A DNA stretch of 64,000 nucleotides from UBA6626 sp963579995 (GTDB lineage Bacteria; Planctomycetota; Phycisphaerae; Phycisphaerales; Phycisphaeraceae), in the NCBI GenBank assembly GCA_963579995.1, contig CAUZIY010000001.1:1-64000 (forward strand). Reading direction: 5' to 3'. Positions 17,007 through 24,988 of the stretch are shown here, piece after piece (within the stretch, counting starts at the first letter, position 1; each line of letters opens with the position of its first letter). The position numbers were made by a program, and so were the translations under genes. A model generated the notes under the pieces. The model saw only the letters and a program-made list of their open reading frames with translations, had not been told where the DNA came from and ran no database searches.

Positions 17007-18446
17007 ATGCATTTGGCGACAATAGACCCCGTGACAACCTCCATCGAAGCACGTCCTGGTTTTGCGACTCAGCGGATTGATCTGCCTAAGCTATTTGAAA
17101 AGCTGCCGCCAGCAGCGGTCGAGGCGGAAATGGCGCTGCTTGGGTCGATGATCCTTGATCAACAGGTCATAGGCGATGTATTGCAGTTGATCAATGGCGC
17201 TAATGACTTTTCTGTAGGGAAGCACCAGGCACTGTATCAATCTTTGGTCGATCTATATGACCAGAATCAATCGGTTGATATGGTGCAGATCAAGCAGTGG
17301 CTCACCGATCGTGGCGTGTTAGAGCAGGCGGGCGGGTTGTCGTATTTAATTGAGATCGTTGAATCAGTCCCCCACGCTGCGGGCGCCCAATATTATGCAA
17401 AGATTGTTCGTGATAAATCACTTATCCGACATCTAATTGAAGTGGCGGGGCAGATTCTTCATGATGCGCATACAAGTGCTGACACGGCGGACGAAGTTTT
17501 GGACGCGTCCGAGAAGGCGATCTTCATGTTGCGTGAAGCACAAAGTGCCCAGGATGCCGCCAAGCTCGATGAGTTGCTGCAGGAACTATACGCGCAACTG
17601 GAAGCTCGAGAGGGAGAATATCTGACCGGTTTGGATACGGGATTCGCCCAGCTTAACGAGTTAACCAGTGGACTACAGAAAAGCGAGATGATTATTGTTG
17701 CCGGTCGACCGAGCATGGGAAAGACGGCATTTGCACTCAATTTAGCTGAGCATATCAGTGTGACCATGAGACAACCGGTTGTATTCTATAGCTTGGAGAT
17801 GAGCAAGCAGCAGCTTGCTCAGAGACTGCTTTGCTCCCGAAGTGGTGTTGACTCTCAGAAACTACGGAGAAATATGCTAGACAGCAATGAATTTGATTTA
17901 TTGCACAAAACCATGGATCAGGTTCGTGAATCACCACTTTACATTGATGACACGCCCGGACTGTCGCTCATGGTTTTACGGGCCAAAGCGAGGCGCATGG
18001 TGTCGCAACATCAGGTCAAGGCTGTTTTCGTGGACTATATGCAACTGATGAGTGCGCCGGGAAGTGAATCACGGCAGCAAGAGGTTTCCCTGATTTCTCG
18101 CGGCATCAAATCATTGGCACGGGAACTTAATGTGCCGATCATTTGTATGAGTCAGTTAAATCGATCACCTGAGGGGCGTGAAGATCACCGACCTCGCATG
18201 AGTGATCTGCGTGAGTCAGGTTCAATTGAACAGGATGCCGACGTGGTGATGATGCTGCACCGTGAAGAATATTATCACACGGATCCTGAATGGGCGGATG
18301 ATAATGCAGACAAGTTAGGTGTGGCGGAATTAATCTTGACCAAGCAACGTAACGGTCCGACTGGGACGGTTGGGCTTCAGTTTAATGCCGACACGACACG
18401 ATTTAATAATCTTACGCGGTTGGGGGGCAGTGATCCTCCATTTTAA
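17007..18446 (+). CDS. dnaB: Replicative DNA helicase DnaB
   Basis: DnaB is the hexameric helicase that unwinds DNA at the replication fork. The 479-residue product has the N-terminal primase-interacting domain (residues about 30-145, with PAAVEAEMALLGSMILD) and the linker helix. The RecA-like C-terminal domain carries Walker A GRPSMGKTA at 233-241, FYSLEMSKQQLAQRL at 260-274 and the Walker B region KAVFVDYMQLM at 338-348. The C-terminal block LRESGSIEQDADVVMMLHRE is typical. Length is normal and no intein is present. No DnaA-box cluster is visible nearby, so this is not an origin. Confidence 0.97.
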   Translation: MHLATIDPVTTSIEARPGFATQRIDLPKLFEKLPPAAVEAEMALLGSMILDQQVIGDVLQLINGANDFSVGKHQALYQSLVDLYDQNQSVDMVQIKQWLTDRGVLEQAGGLSYLIEIVESVPHAAGAQYYAKIVRDKSLIRHLIEVAGQILHDAHTSADTADEVLDASEKAIFMLREAQSAQDAAKLDELLQELYAQLEAREGEYLTGLDTGFAQLNELTSGLQKSEMIIVAGRPSMGKTAFALNLAEHISVTMRQPVVFYSLEMSKQQLAQRLLCSRSGVDSQKLRRNMLDSNEFDLLHKTMDQVRESPLYIDDTPGLSLMVLRAKARRMVSQHQVKAVFVDYMQLMSAPGSESRQQEVSLISRGIKSLARELNVPIICMSQLNRSPEGREDHRPRMSDLRESGSIEQDADVVMMLHREEYYHTDPEWADDNADKLGVAELILTKQRNGPTGTVGLQFNADTTRFNNLTRLGGSDPPF

Positions 18447-18454
18447 GTGAAATC

Positions 18455-19447
18455 ATGAATGTACATTGGTCCAAGGAACGTCAAGTCGCAATCGACGCGG
18501 TTCGTGCCGCCGCCAGGGTATGCACGGCTATTCAGGGCCACTTGATTGATGCCCAGGTAATCGAGAAAAAGGATCGCAGCCCTGTAACCGTTGCTGATTT
18601 CGCATCGCAAGCAGTTGTCTGCGGGATTCTTGGCGCCGCGTTGCCTCATGATGCCATTATTGGTGAAGAACAGGCAGATGTTCTTCGCCAAGATGGGCAA
18701 GATGCAGTCCGCCAGGCAGTGGTTGAGCATGCCGGCACAGGGCTGAATCGTACAGATCTTATGGCGACGGACGTTTTGGACCTGATCGATCGTGGTGCCC
18801 AAAGCGAAGCAAGTGGTTCTCGCTATTGGACCCTAGACCCAATCGACGGCACCAAGGGTTTTCTGCGTCAAGAGCAATACGCAGTGGCATTAGCGCTTCT
18901 TGAAGACAATGAAGTTGTGCTTGGTGTGCTGGGATGTCCCAACCTCAGTTTGGGTGGAATGTCAGAAGGTACATTGATGGTTGCAGTCAAGGGGCAGGGG
19001 ACCACGCTGATGTCTTTGGGCGATTCGAGCCAGGGTCGACCCGTTGCAGTCAGTTCATTGGGCGGTCCCAGTGAAGCTAGATTTTGTGAATCGGTCGAAT
19101 CGGCACATTCGAGCCATGGTACAGCGGCACAGATCGCCGAAATCTTGGGCATCACCAGGGAGCCGGTGCGAATGGATAGCCAGGCAAAATATGCGTCAGT
19201 GGCTAACGGTGAGTCACAGATATATATGAGGCTACCAACCCGGGCGGATTATCGGGAATGTATTTGGGACCATGCTGCCGGCGCATTGGTAGTTGTTGAG
19301 GCAGGTGGCTGTGTAACGGACATACGTGGCCGTTCACTGGACTTCTCCCAGGGACGACGTCTGGAATCGAATGAGGGTATTGTGGCGTCCAATGGTTCGC
19401 TGCATGAAGCAGTCATTGATGCCATCCGGCAAACGATCAATTCCTAA
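18455..19447 (+). CDS. cysQ: 3'(2'),5'-bisphosphate nucleotidase (CysQ/HAL2 family)
   Basis: Members of this magnesium-dependent, lithium-sensitive phosphatase family recycle 3'-phosphoadenosine 5'-phosphate left after sulfate activation. The 330-residue product shows the metal-binding motifs VTVADFASQ near 47-55, IIGEEQAD near 68-75, and the signature WTLDPIDGTKGF near 128-139. The second signature is WDHAAGALVVVEAGG near 271-285. The long spacing between GEE and DPIDGT resembles eukaryotic HAL2-type enzymes more than short inositol monophosphatases. It begins eight bases after dnaB, so the two may be cotranscribed, and it ends at a strong terminator. Confidence 0.88.
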   Translation: MNVHWSKERQVAIDAVRAAARVCTAIQGHLIDAQVIEKKDRSPVTVADFASQAVVCGILGAALPHDAIIGEEQADVLRQDGQDAVRQAVVEHAGTGLNRTDLMATDVLDLIDRGAQSEASGSRYWTLDPIDGTKGFLRQEQYAVALALLEDNEVVLGVLGCPNLSLGGMSEGTLMVAVKGQGTTLMSLGDSSQGRPVAVSSLGGPSEARFCESVESAHSSHGTAAQIAEILGITREPVRMDSQAKYASVANGESQIYMRLPTRADYRECIWDHAAGALVVVEAGGCVTDIRGRSLDFSQGRRLESNEGIVASNGSLHEAVIDAIRQTINS

Positions 19448-19476
19448 CCCACGGTTACAGAAACAATGAATAAAAA

Positions 19477-19505
19477 AAGGCCGGTCCTTTGAGAGGACCG
19501 GCCTT
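19477..19505. terminator. Bidirectional intrinsic terminator
   Basis: AAGGCCGGTCCT (19477-19488) and AGGACCGGCCTT (19494-19505) form a perfect 12-bp stem around TTGAG. An A-run at 19472-19478 provides the U-tract for the minus-strand porin transcript. The structure lies between the convergent cysQ-like and porin genes and probably serves both. Confidence 0.9.
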
Positions 19506-19558
19506 ATGAATTTCGCTCCCTCGGCCACCATGCGGTGACAAGGGGTTTAATTCAAATC

Positions 19559-20887
19559 TTAGAACATCAACTGGAGCTGGCTGCGAATCACGACTTGGTC
19601 ATCGTCATTTGCGCCGGTCGCTCTGATGCCAATGTTCTCAGCTGCCGTTGGGATCGTATCAGACGTCCAAACGACATCCACGCTGAGCTTGGCGGCGTGG
19701 TTGCTGAAGTATCGATTGACACCGACGGTCAGAATCTCAACATCGTCTGCGGCGCCATCGAAGTCGACATGTTCCCAACGTACGTAGGGCTCCATGCCGC
19801 TGTTTGAGCAGTTGTAGCCTGCTTGGGCAACAATACCATAGGTATCAGCGTCAGCGCCTGCTTCGGGGTCAGTGTTGAGCCCAGTAATCGCTGCGGACAA
19901 GTTCCAGCCGTTGTTCTCTAGTGCGGCGTCAACTGTCCAGCCCGTGGCGTTATCATTGGCGGCTGCATCGCCGGTTTCACCGACTTCGTGATGAACAGCA
20001 ACACCTAAGAACAGTGCCTGATCTTCGCCACTCCAGGCGCTATAGTCAGACCACTGGTCCCAGCTGCCAGCCAGTTTCAAGTCCACTCTTGCGGTAATTG
20101 CAATATCAGTGGCATCACCGGAGAATCCCGCACCAGCGGTTTCACCAGAGCCAGCACCGTCATTGAGTGAAAGGCGGACCAGCATGTCGTCGCTGGCGTC
20201 CCAGGTCACACCAACGCCTTGTACGACACCAGTAGTGAAAAGCTCATTAACGTAGGAGCGATCTACTGCGAGTTGATGCGTTGGTTCAATCATTTCCTCA
20301 CGCATGAACGGGGCTTTGCTTTCGCCACCCGAGATGGTGACACCGTCCATCCATTCGTAGGAAATCGACAGTTCATCGGCTGAAACATTGTTATTACCTG
20401 GATTCACAGACAGTGAAACTAGGTAGCCCAGCCGTGGGTCAGCAATATGACCCGAAGCGATGATCTTGGCCCGGGGAAACTCAAAGCCACGTTCGGCGCC
20501 ATCAATGCCAGCTCCGTCATCTATGGAGTTGTTGACATGTCGCATCTGGATATAACCACGCAGATTCAACAGGAAGCTGCCGTCCTCGCTGGAGAGGAAG
20601 AAACCACTTCCGTTATGACCTGCTGTCATGTGGCTTTCCAGTAAGCTGGCACGCATATCGGCGTCTTGTAACACCTCGCGAACCATCCCCTTGAATTCCT
20701 CTGCCCGTCGCTGGCTGAGCCACGCATCATTTTGCTGCGCTTCAAGCTCGGCTAGCCGACCTCTGAGTTCTGCGACCTCTGAGCGTAACGCTGAGGAATC
20801 ACCCACCAACGCTTCTGCCCAAGCCGATACGCCGGTGGCAGAGATCACCAGCACGACCAAAAGGCCAATCATATAGTTGCTTCTCAT
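19559..20887 (-). CDS. Outer-membrane porin, phosphate-selective OprO/OprP type
   Basis: This is a likely beta-barrel channel for anions or other small solutes. The 442-residue protein has a Sec signal peptide (residues about 6-25, cleavage after AWA) and a short coiled-coil segment (about 32-70, ALRSEVAELRGRLAELEAQ) that may contact the peptidoglycan. A long run of amphipathic strands follows, ending with a terminal Phe (RSQLQLMF) as barrels require. The FLLNLRGYIQMRH and GFEFPRAKIIASG blocks resemble the OprP family. The ribosome site AAAGGAGAG precedes the ATG. It is monocistronic, with its own terminator and an upstream leader containing two strong hairpins. Substrate is not predictable. 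Confidence 0.8.
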   Translation of the reverse strand: MRSNYMIGLLVVLVISATGVSAWAEALVGDSSALRSEVAELRGRLAELEAQQNDAWLSQRRAEEFKGMVREVLQDADMRASLLESHMTAGHNGSGFFLSSEDGSFLLNLRGYIQMRHVNNSIDDGAGIDGAERGFEFPRAKIIASGHIADPRLGYLVSLSVNPGNNNVSADELSISYEWMDGVTISGGESKAPFMREEMIEPTHQLAVDRSYVNELFTTGVVQGVGVTWDASDDMLVRLSLNDGAGSGETAGAGFSGDATDIAITARVDLKLAGSWDQWSDYSAWSGEDQALFLGVAVHHEVGETGDAAANDNATGWTVDAALENNGWNLSAAITGLNTDPEAGADADTYGIVAQAGYNCSNSGMEPYVRWEHVDFDGAADDVEILTVGVNRYFSNHAAKLSVDVVWTSDTIPTAAENIGIRATGANDDDQVVIRSQLQLMF

Positions 20888-20974
20888 GGAACGTCTCTCC
20901 TTTCAGATACAGTAAATAAGAAGCCGTTTGCGTGACCTCTGGACTCATTTGCCCGATTGGCCCGCAGCCGATGT

Positions 20975-21023
20975 ATCTTGACCCACACAGTCAAGATCGA
21001 AACGGCGTCAACGTGACGCCGTT
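20975..21023 (-). promoter_or_regulatory. Two adjacent hairpins upstream of the porin gene
   Basis: AACGGCGTCA (21001-21010) pairs perfectly with TGACGCCGTT (21014-21023) around a 3-nt loop. Three bases away, ATCTTGAC (20975-20982) pairs with GTCAAGAT (20990-20997). Both lie about 90-135 bases before the porin start. There is no adjacent T-run, so a structured 5' leader or a pair of operator palindromes is more likely than a terminator. Confidence 0.5.
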
Positions 21024-21533
21024 GGTCACTCCTAATTGAGTGTTTTTATTCATATCACTTCCGCTTTGCCCATCCTTGAACTAGCGGTGACGGAAAACAC
21101 CCTGGTCAAATTCGCGTCCGATTGAAAATTAGTAGCCCTGAATGTCGAAATTCTATCATTCGTCTTAACACGGGCCACAATCTATCAAAATGCCGCAGTG
21201 AATCCAAATCAAGGCGGGCGATTATTGGGATTGTGGAATGATTCGTCAAGTAATACCCATGGAAATCTTGGCAATCCGAACGGCTTCTTGGTTATGAAGT
21301 CCCCTGTTACCTTTAATAATATAGATACGGTCTTGACATTATGTTCAGAGATTGCCGTATTGTTGTTAAATATCTGTTTATTATGACTTTGAAATTACAA
21401 ATCAGTTTGGGATGCTATCTGATGCGTTTTTTGAATCAATCTGCTATGGATCTTGTATGTTGGCCAGGGCTGGCTATTATTTTATCCCGGCTATTGGTTG
21501 TTAAGGCGGTCCTTGGTGGCGGCCACCAATGTT

Positions 21534-21579
21534 ACCGTATCTGGGTTATTTTCACGGCAATACGGTGATACGTATTGCC
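21534..21579. promoter_or_regulatory. Mutually exclusive hairpins (possible RNA switch)
   Basis: GGCAATACG (21556-21564) pairs perfectly with CGTATTGCC (21571-21579). The same bases 21560-21566 (ATACGGT) can pair instead with ACCGTAT at 21534-21540. Both stems cannot form at once. A third perfect hairpin (21513-21529) lies just upstream. No downstream U-tract or nearby start codon reveals what would be controlled. Confidence 0.35.
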
Positions 21580-21708
21580 TGGCATTCCGTTGCAATCCTG
21601 TATCGTCCGGGGGTTAACACACTTGCCACATTTTTTTTTACTAAGTAAATAACTTCGAGATATGGAATTATTGGACGTAACAAGCCAGGATGAAGGTTTG
21701 GTCACGGT

Positions 21709-22033
21709 ATTATGAGCCAGGTTCCCTAGCGGCGGTCCACGGTGACATGAGGTTTACGCACGGTATGAGCTTCAAGTTTATGCAGTCCGTAAACCAATGA
21801 AGGTGGTATGCCGCACCACGCCGCAAATCGGGGGGATATTTGGCCGGGCTAAGCCGTCATGAGGCGGTCTGGTGAGGCTGAACCTATTTCTACGCCGGTC
21901 TTTAAAATCCAAGGTATATCGATGGTGGTGGGGAGCAAATGATCCGGTAATGACACGTTAGCTGAGTTCGTGGGTTGTCCTAAGCGGGGAGATGTCCACC
22001 CCGGTGGGTTCTATTATCGGGATTATGAGCCAG
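21709..22033. repeat. 12-bp direct repeat bracketing a 301-bp segment
   Basis: ATTATGAGCCAG occurs at 21709-21720 and again at 22022-22033. The enclosed 301 bases contain an 8-bp perfect hairpin (21751-21758 with 21788-21795) and a 5-bp one (21803-21807 with 21815-21819), with no coding frame. The layout could be an insertion remnant flanked by a target duplication, but chance or a duplicated RNA motif is also possible. Confidence 0.35.
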
Positions 22034-22539
22034 TAATGTCCCTGAGCCTACACTATTAAAGAGGAACAATTAAGGAAGGGCGCGGAAGTTCAGCCAGTGG
22101 TTGGATTTTCATCTGAGCTGGTTTCAAACTGGTTGCAGTCCGACATTCCATGGTCCAAACCATGGCCAAGCCCCGTTGCTGGATCATCAAAGCAAGTAAC
22201 CGCCGGATCTGAAAAACCATTGTTTCTTGTCCTGGCTCCACGGGGTGGGTTACAGTTGCTGTAGATGACAAATGGGGACTCGCATACCAAGTTTCAACAA
22301 AGATTCATTCATATTTTACGATCAACCGGCTGTAACTTTGCATCAGGCTTGTAGGGCCCGGCCCCTTCCTGTTAGATGGACGCAGGGCATGTCGTTCCGC
22401 ATTCTTGATTTGGTAACCGGCATACCCCGGTGGCTTTGGTGCAATTGCCTGGTGCCACAATCACGATTCCACGGGATCCGATGCTTATGCTGTTTTTAAG
22501 GCATTGCTTCGATTCGGAGGATGCTTAAAATATGTCCCC

Positions 22540-23745
22540 ATGACCACAGCCGACACCCAGATTGACCAAGCCTATATCATCCAGCGGCCCGAGTCTGTGC
22601 CGGAAACAGTCCAACAGGAAGATGTTCAAACTGAAGAGATGCTGGTCAACATGGGGCCGCAGCATCCGTCAACCCATGGTGTTTTGCGCGTTGTGTTGCG
22701 TACAGATGGTGAAATGGTGCTCGAGGCCGTGCCCCATATCGGATATTTACACCGCTGTGCAGAGAAGATTGGCGAGAGTGTTCCTTACAATCAGTTCATC
22801 CCTTACACCGACCGCATGGATTATCTAGCAGGGATGAACGAGAACTGGGCCTATTGCAGGGCAGTTGAGGAACTTGCGGGTATTGAACTTCCGCGACGGG
22901 CTGAATTTATCCGGATTATCATTGGCGAACTGAATCGTATTGCATCCCACTTGGTGTCATTTGGGACCTACGGCTTGGACATTGGCGCTTTTACGCCGTT
23001 TCTCTACGCCTTTCGTGAGCGCGAATATATCTTGGACTTGTTCGAGATGGTTTGCGGTGCCCGGCTTACATATAGCTACTTCACAATTGGTGGATCCGTC
23101 TATGATCTGCCGGAAGGTTATCTGGAAAAGATCACTGAATTTCTCGATTACTTCGAGCCGAAAATCAAGGAATATAATGACCTGCTGTCCCACAACCATA
23201 TCTTTGTCAAGCGGACAGCCAATGTCGGTGTGATTAGCCCAGAACTCTGCAAAGCCTATGCGTTGACCGGGCCGGTGATTCGCGGAAGTGGTATTGCTTA
23301 TGATCTGCGTCGTGATAAGCCTTACAGCCTTTATCCAGAACTGGATTTTGATGTCTGTGTAGGTCGTGGCGAGAAGGGGGTTCTGGGCGATTGCTGGGAC
23401 CGTTACATTGTTCGTATGCTGGAGATTGAGCAGTCGGTCAAGATCATCCGGCAGGCAATCAAGATGATTCCGGTTTCAGGTGAAGAAGCTAATTACCGGA
23501 TTAAATTGTCCCGAAACTTCAAACCGGACGCAGGCGAGGTATATGTTGAAACGGAAAATCCACGTGGCATTTTGGGGTTTTTCCTAGAGAGCCAGGGCGG
23601 TCCGATGGCATATCGTTGCAAGGTTCGTGCTGCGACGTTCTGCAATCTGTCGGTTACTAACGTGCTTTGCCGGGATTGTCTTTTGGCTGACGTGCCTGCC
23701 ATCATCGGTTCGATCGACGTGGTGATGGGGCAAGTAGATCGTTAG
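22540..23745 (+). CDS. nuoD: NADH-quinone oxidoreductase subunit D (NuoD)
   Basis: NuoD is the 49-kDa quinone-site subunit of respiratory complex I. The product is 401 residues from the ATG at 22540 (an in-frame TTG at 22504 would add 12). The family signature is NMGPQHPSTHGVLRV near 37-51, followed by VPHIGYLHRCAEKIGE, the conserved YTDRMDYL, and the C-terminal block ENPRGILGFFLESQGG. The last residues end VMGQVDR as in most NuoD. It stands alone here, with no other nuo gene on either side, although NuoD is normally encoded within a nuo operon. Confidence 0.96.
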   Translation: MTTADTQIDQAYIIQRPESVPETVQQEDVQTEEMLVNMGPQHPSTHGVLRVVLRTDGEMVLEAVPHIGYLHRCAEKIGESVPYNQFIPYTDRMDYLAGMNENWAYCRAVEELAGIELPRRAEFIRIIIGELNRIASHLVSFGTYGLDIGAFTPFLYAFREREYILDLFEMVCGARLTYSYFTIGGSVYDLPEGYLEKITEFLDYFEPKIKEYNDLLSHNHIFVKRTANVGVISPELCKAYALTGPVIRGSGIAYDLRRDKPYSLYPELDFDVCVGRGEKGVLGDCWDRYIVRMLEIEQSVKIIRQAIKMIPVSGEEANYRIKLSRNFKPDAGEVYVETENPRGILGFFLESQGGPMAYRCKVRAATFCNLSVTNVLCRDCLLADVPAIIGSIDVVMGQVDR

Positions 23746-23756
23746 TTAGTTGGGTC

Positions 23757-24743
23757 CTATCGAGTTTGATAGCGTGAGATCAAGTCAATAATCCGAGGCT
23801 GATTGCCTTCCAGGTTGAGGCTATTGCGCCATGATTGCATTGCTTCATCGAAATAGGCTGAATCCTGGCGCCCCGATTGGATGTAAAGCGTCATCAGGCA
23901 AACCCCCAAACCATTGAGTGAGGCCGTGTCATCACTTTTGAGTGATAGGGCAGCGCGATAGCTGGTAAGGGCATCTTCAAATCGGTACGACTTAAATAGG
24001 CAATACCCCATCCGCTCGTGAGCCAGGGAAGTTGGTTCGTGGCGGATCAATGATTGCAAGACGTTAACAGCGCGCTCGTAACGCTCTAATCGCAATAGGG
24101 CATCAGCCAGGCCAATCAAGACCGGTGTTTGTGTGTCACCCAGTTCGTTGGCGTGTCGAAAGGCTTCCGCCGCCTCTTTATATTGCTCCAATAGACTGAG
24201 TGCGGCGCCTTGGTTGGCCCACGCTTCTTGGCTCTCGGGGTTGAGGTCAGTTGCGCGGGTCACGTATTGTGCTGCGTCGCTTGGCCGCCCCAACTGTAAG
24301 TAGGCGCCGCCCAAGTGATAATTGGCTTCATAGCTCTCCGGGCGGATAATCAAGGCGCGAAGGTAGACCCTGACGGCATCTTCAAGTTTGTTTCCCAAGT
24401 GGAGAACCAGGCCTAGGTAATAGTGCCCTTCATAATTGTTGGGGGCAATGTGGGTGGCAGTGGTGAATGAACGTTCGGCCAGTTCATGGCGGCCACGCTG
24501 CCGATAGACATTGCCCATGCCCATATGGGCATCAACGACTTTGGGATTCTCTGCAATAGCCAAGGCAAATGAGGCTAATGCTGAGTTGCTCAAACCCTGG
24601 TCTAGAAATTGATGGCCCTGTGAGACATGTATCTGTGCCGCTAAGTTAGATGGATGATCGGTACTATGACATCCGCTGATGCCACCGAGGAGGAACCCCA
24701 CAAATACAAAAGACACGATGATGCGGCCATACATGCAAATCAT
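23757..24743 (-). CDS. TPR-repeat lipoprotein
   Basis: The 328-residue product has a lipoprotein signal peptide with lipobox GGISGC (Cys about residue 25), then at least seven tetratricopeptide repeats from residue about 38 to 310. Examples are AHMGMGNVYRQRGRHELAER, GHYYLGLVLHLGNKLEDAVR and NYHLGGAYLQLGRPSDAAQY. The ATG at 24743 is chosen because CGGAG lies six bases upstream. TPR proteins are scaffolds, and neither the partner nor the pathway is indicated. It converges on nuoD with only 11 bases between the stops and diverges from nadE. Anchoring in the inner or outer membrane cannot be told from the sequence. Confidence 0.75.
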   Translation of the reverse strand: MICMYGRIIVSFVFVGFLLGGISGCHSTDHPSNLAAQIHVSQGHQFLDQGLSNSALASFALAIAENPKVVDAHMGMGNVYRQRGRHELAERSFTTATHIAPNNYEGHYYLGLVLHLGNKLEDAVRVYLRALIIRPESYEANYHLGGAYLQLGRPSDAAQYVTRATDLNPESQEAWANQGAALSLLEQYKEAAEAFRHANELGDTQTPVLIGLADALLRLERYERAVNVLQSLIRHEPTSLAHERMGYCLFKSYRFEDALTSYRAALSLKSDDTASLNGLGVCLMTLYIQSGRQDSAYFDEAMQSWRNSLNLEGNQPRIIDLISRYQTR

Positions 24744-24988
24744 GTCAGTCTCCGTCTAAAAAAGTCCCCAAGTCACCAACCGGCATCAGTATTTGATGGC
24801 AGTATGGTCCGATACTGGAGATATACCATGCAGCATCGCCTGTTATGGCACCCTTGCCAGAGAATGCTCCGTCCAGTTCCTAGCCAACGCGGCCGTTATG
24901 AGACGAAGCCTAGGCGACGAGTTTGTAGCCGTCAATGCAACACACGGTCGCTCGTGACGGATACAATTAGTTTGCGGAGTATCCTACT

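Larger units (their letters stand above)
20888..22503. other. 1.6-kb intergenic region without a convincing gene, rich in hairpins
   Basis: This gap separates the divergent porin and nuoD genes. Open frames of 60-75 codons occur (for example from 21198, 21341 and 22272), but none shows a recognisable product or ribosome site. A plus-strand frame is open from 22046 to a TAG at 22262 with reasonable amino-acid composition but no ATG, and may be a gene remnant. Hairpins include 21513-21529 (TTGGTGG/CCACCAA), 21556-21579, 21751-21795 (GGTTTACG/CGTAAACC) and 22148-22165 (CCATGGT/ACCATGG). An isolated TTGACA lies at 21333. I saw no match to RNase P RNA, tmRNA or SRP RNA. It may hold a structured RNA or the remains of an insertion. 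Confidence 0.5.

Noticed and set aside
21198..21568. Short plus-strand frames (62 and 75 codons) in the large gap
   Set aside because: They overlap each other, lack ribosome sites and have compositions typical of random open frames.
20888..22503. RNase P RNA, tmRNA, SRP RNA, group I or group II intron in the large gap
   Set aside because: I looked for the conserved core sequences of each (for example the RNase P P4 strand and the tmRNA acceptor ends) and did not see them. An Infernal search would settle this.
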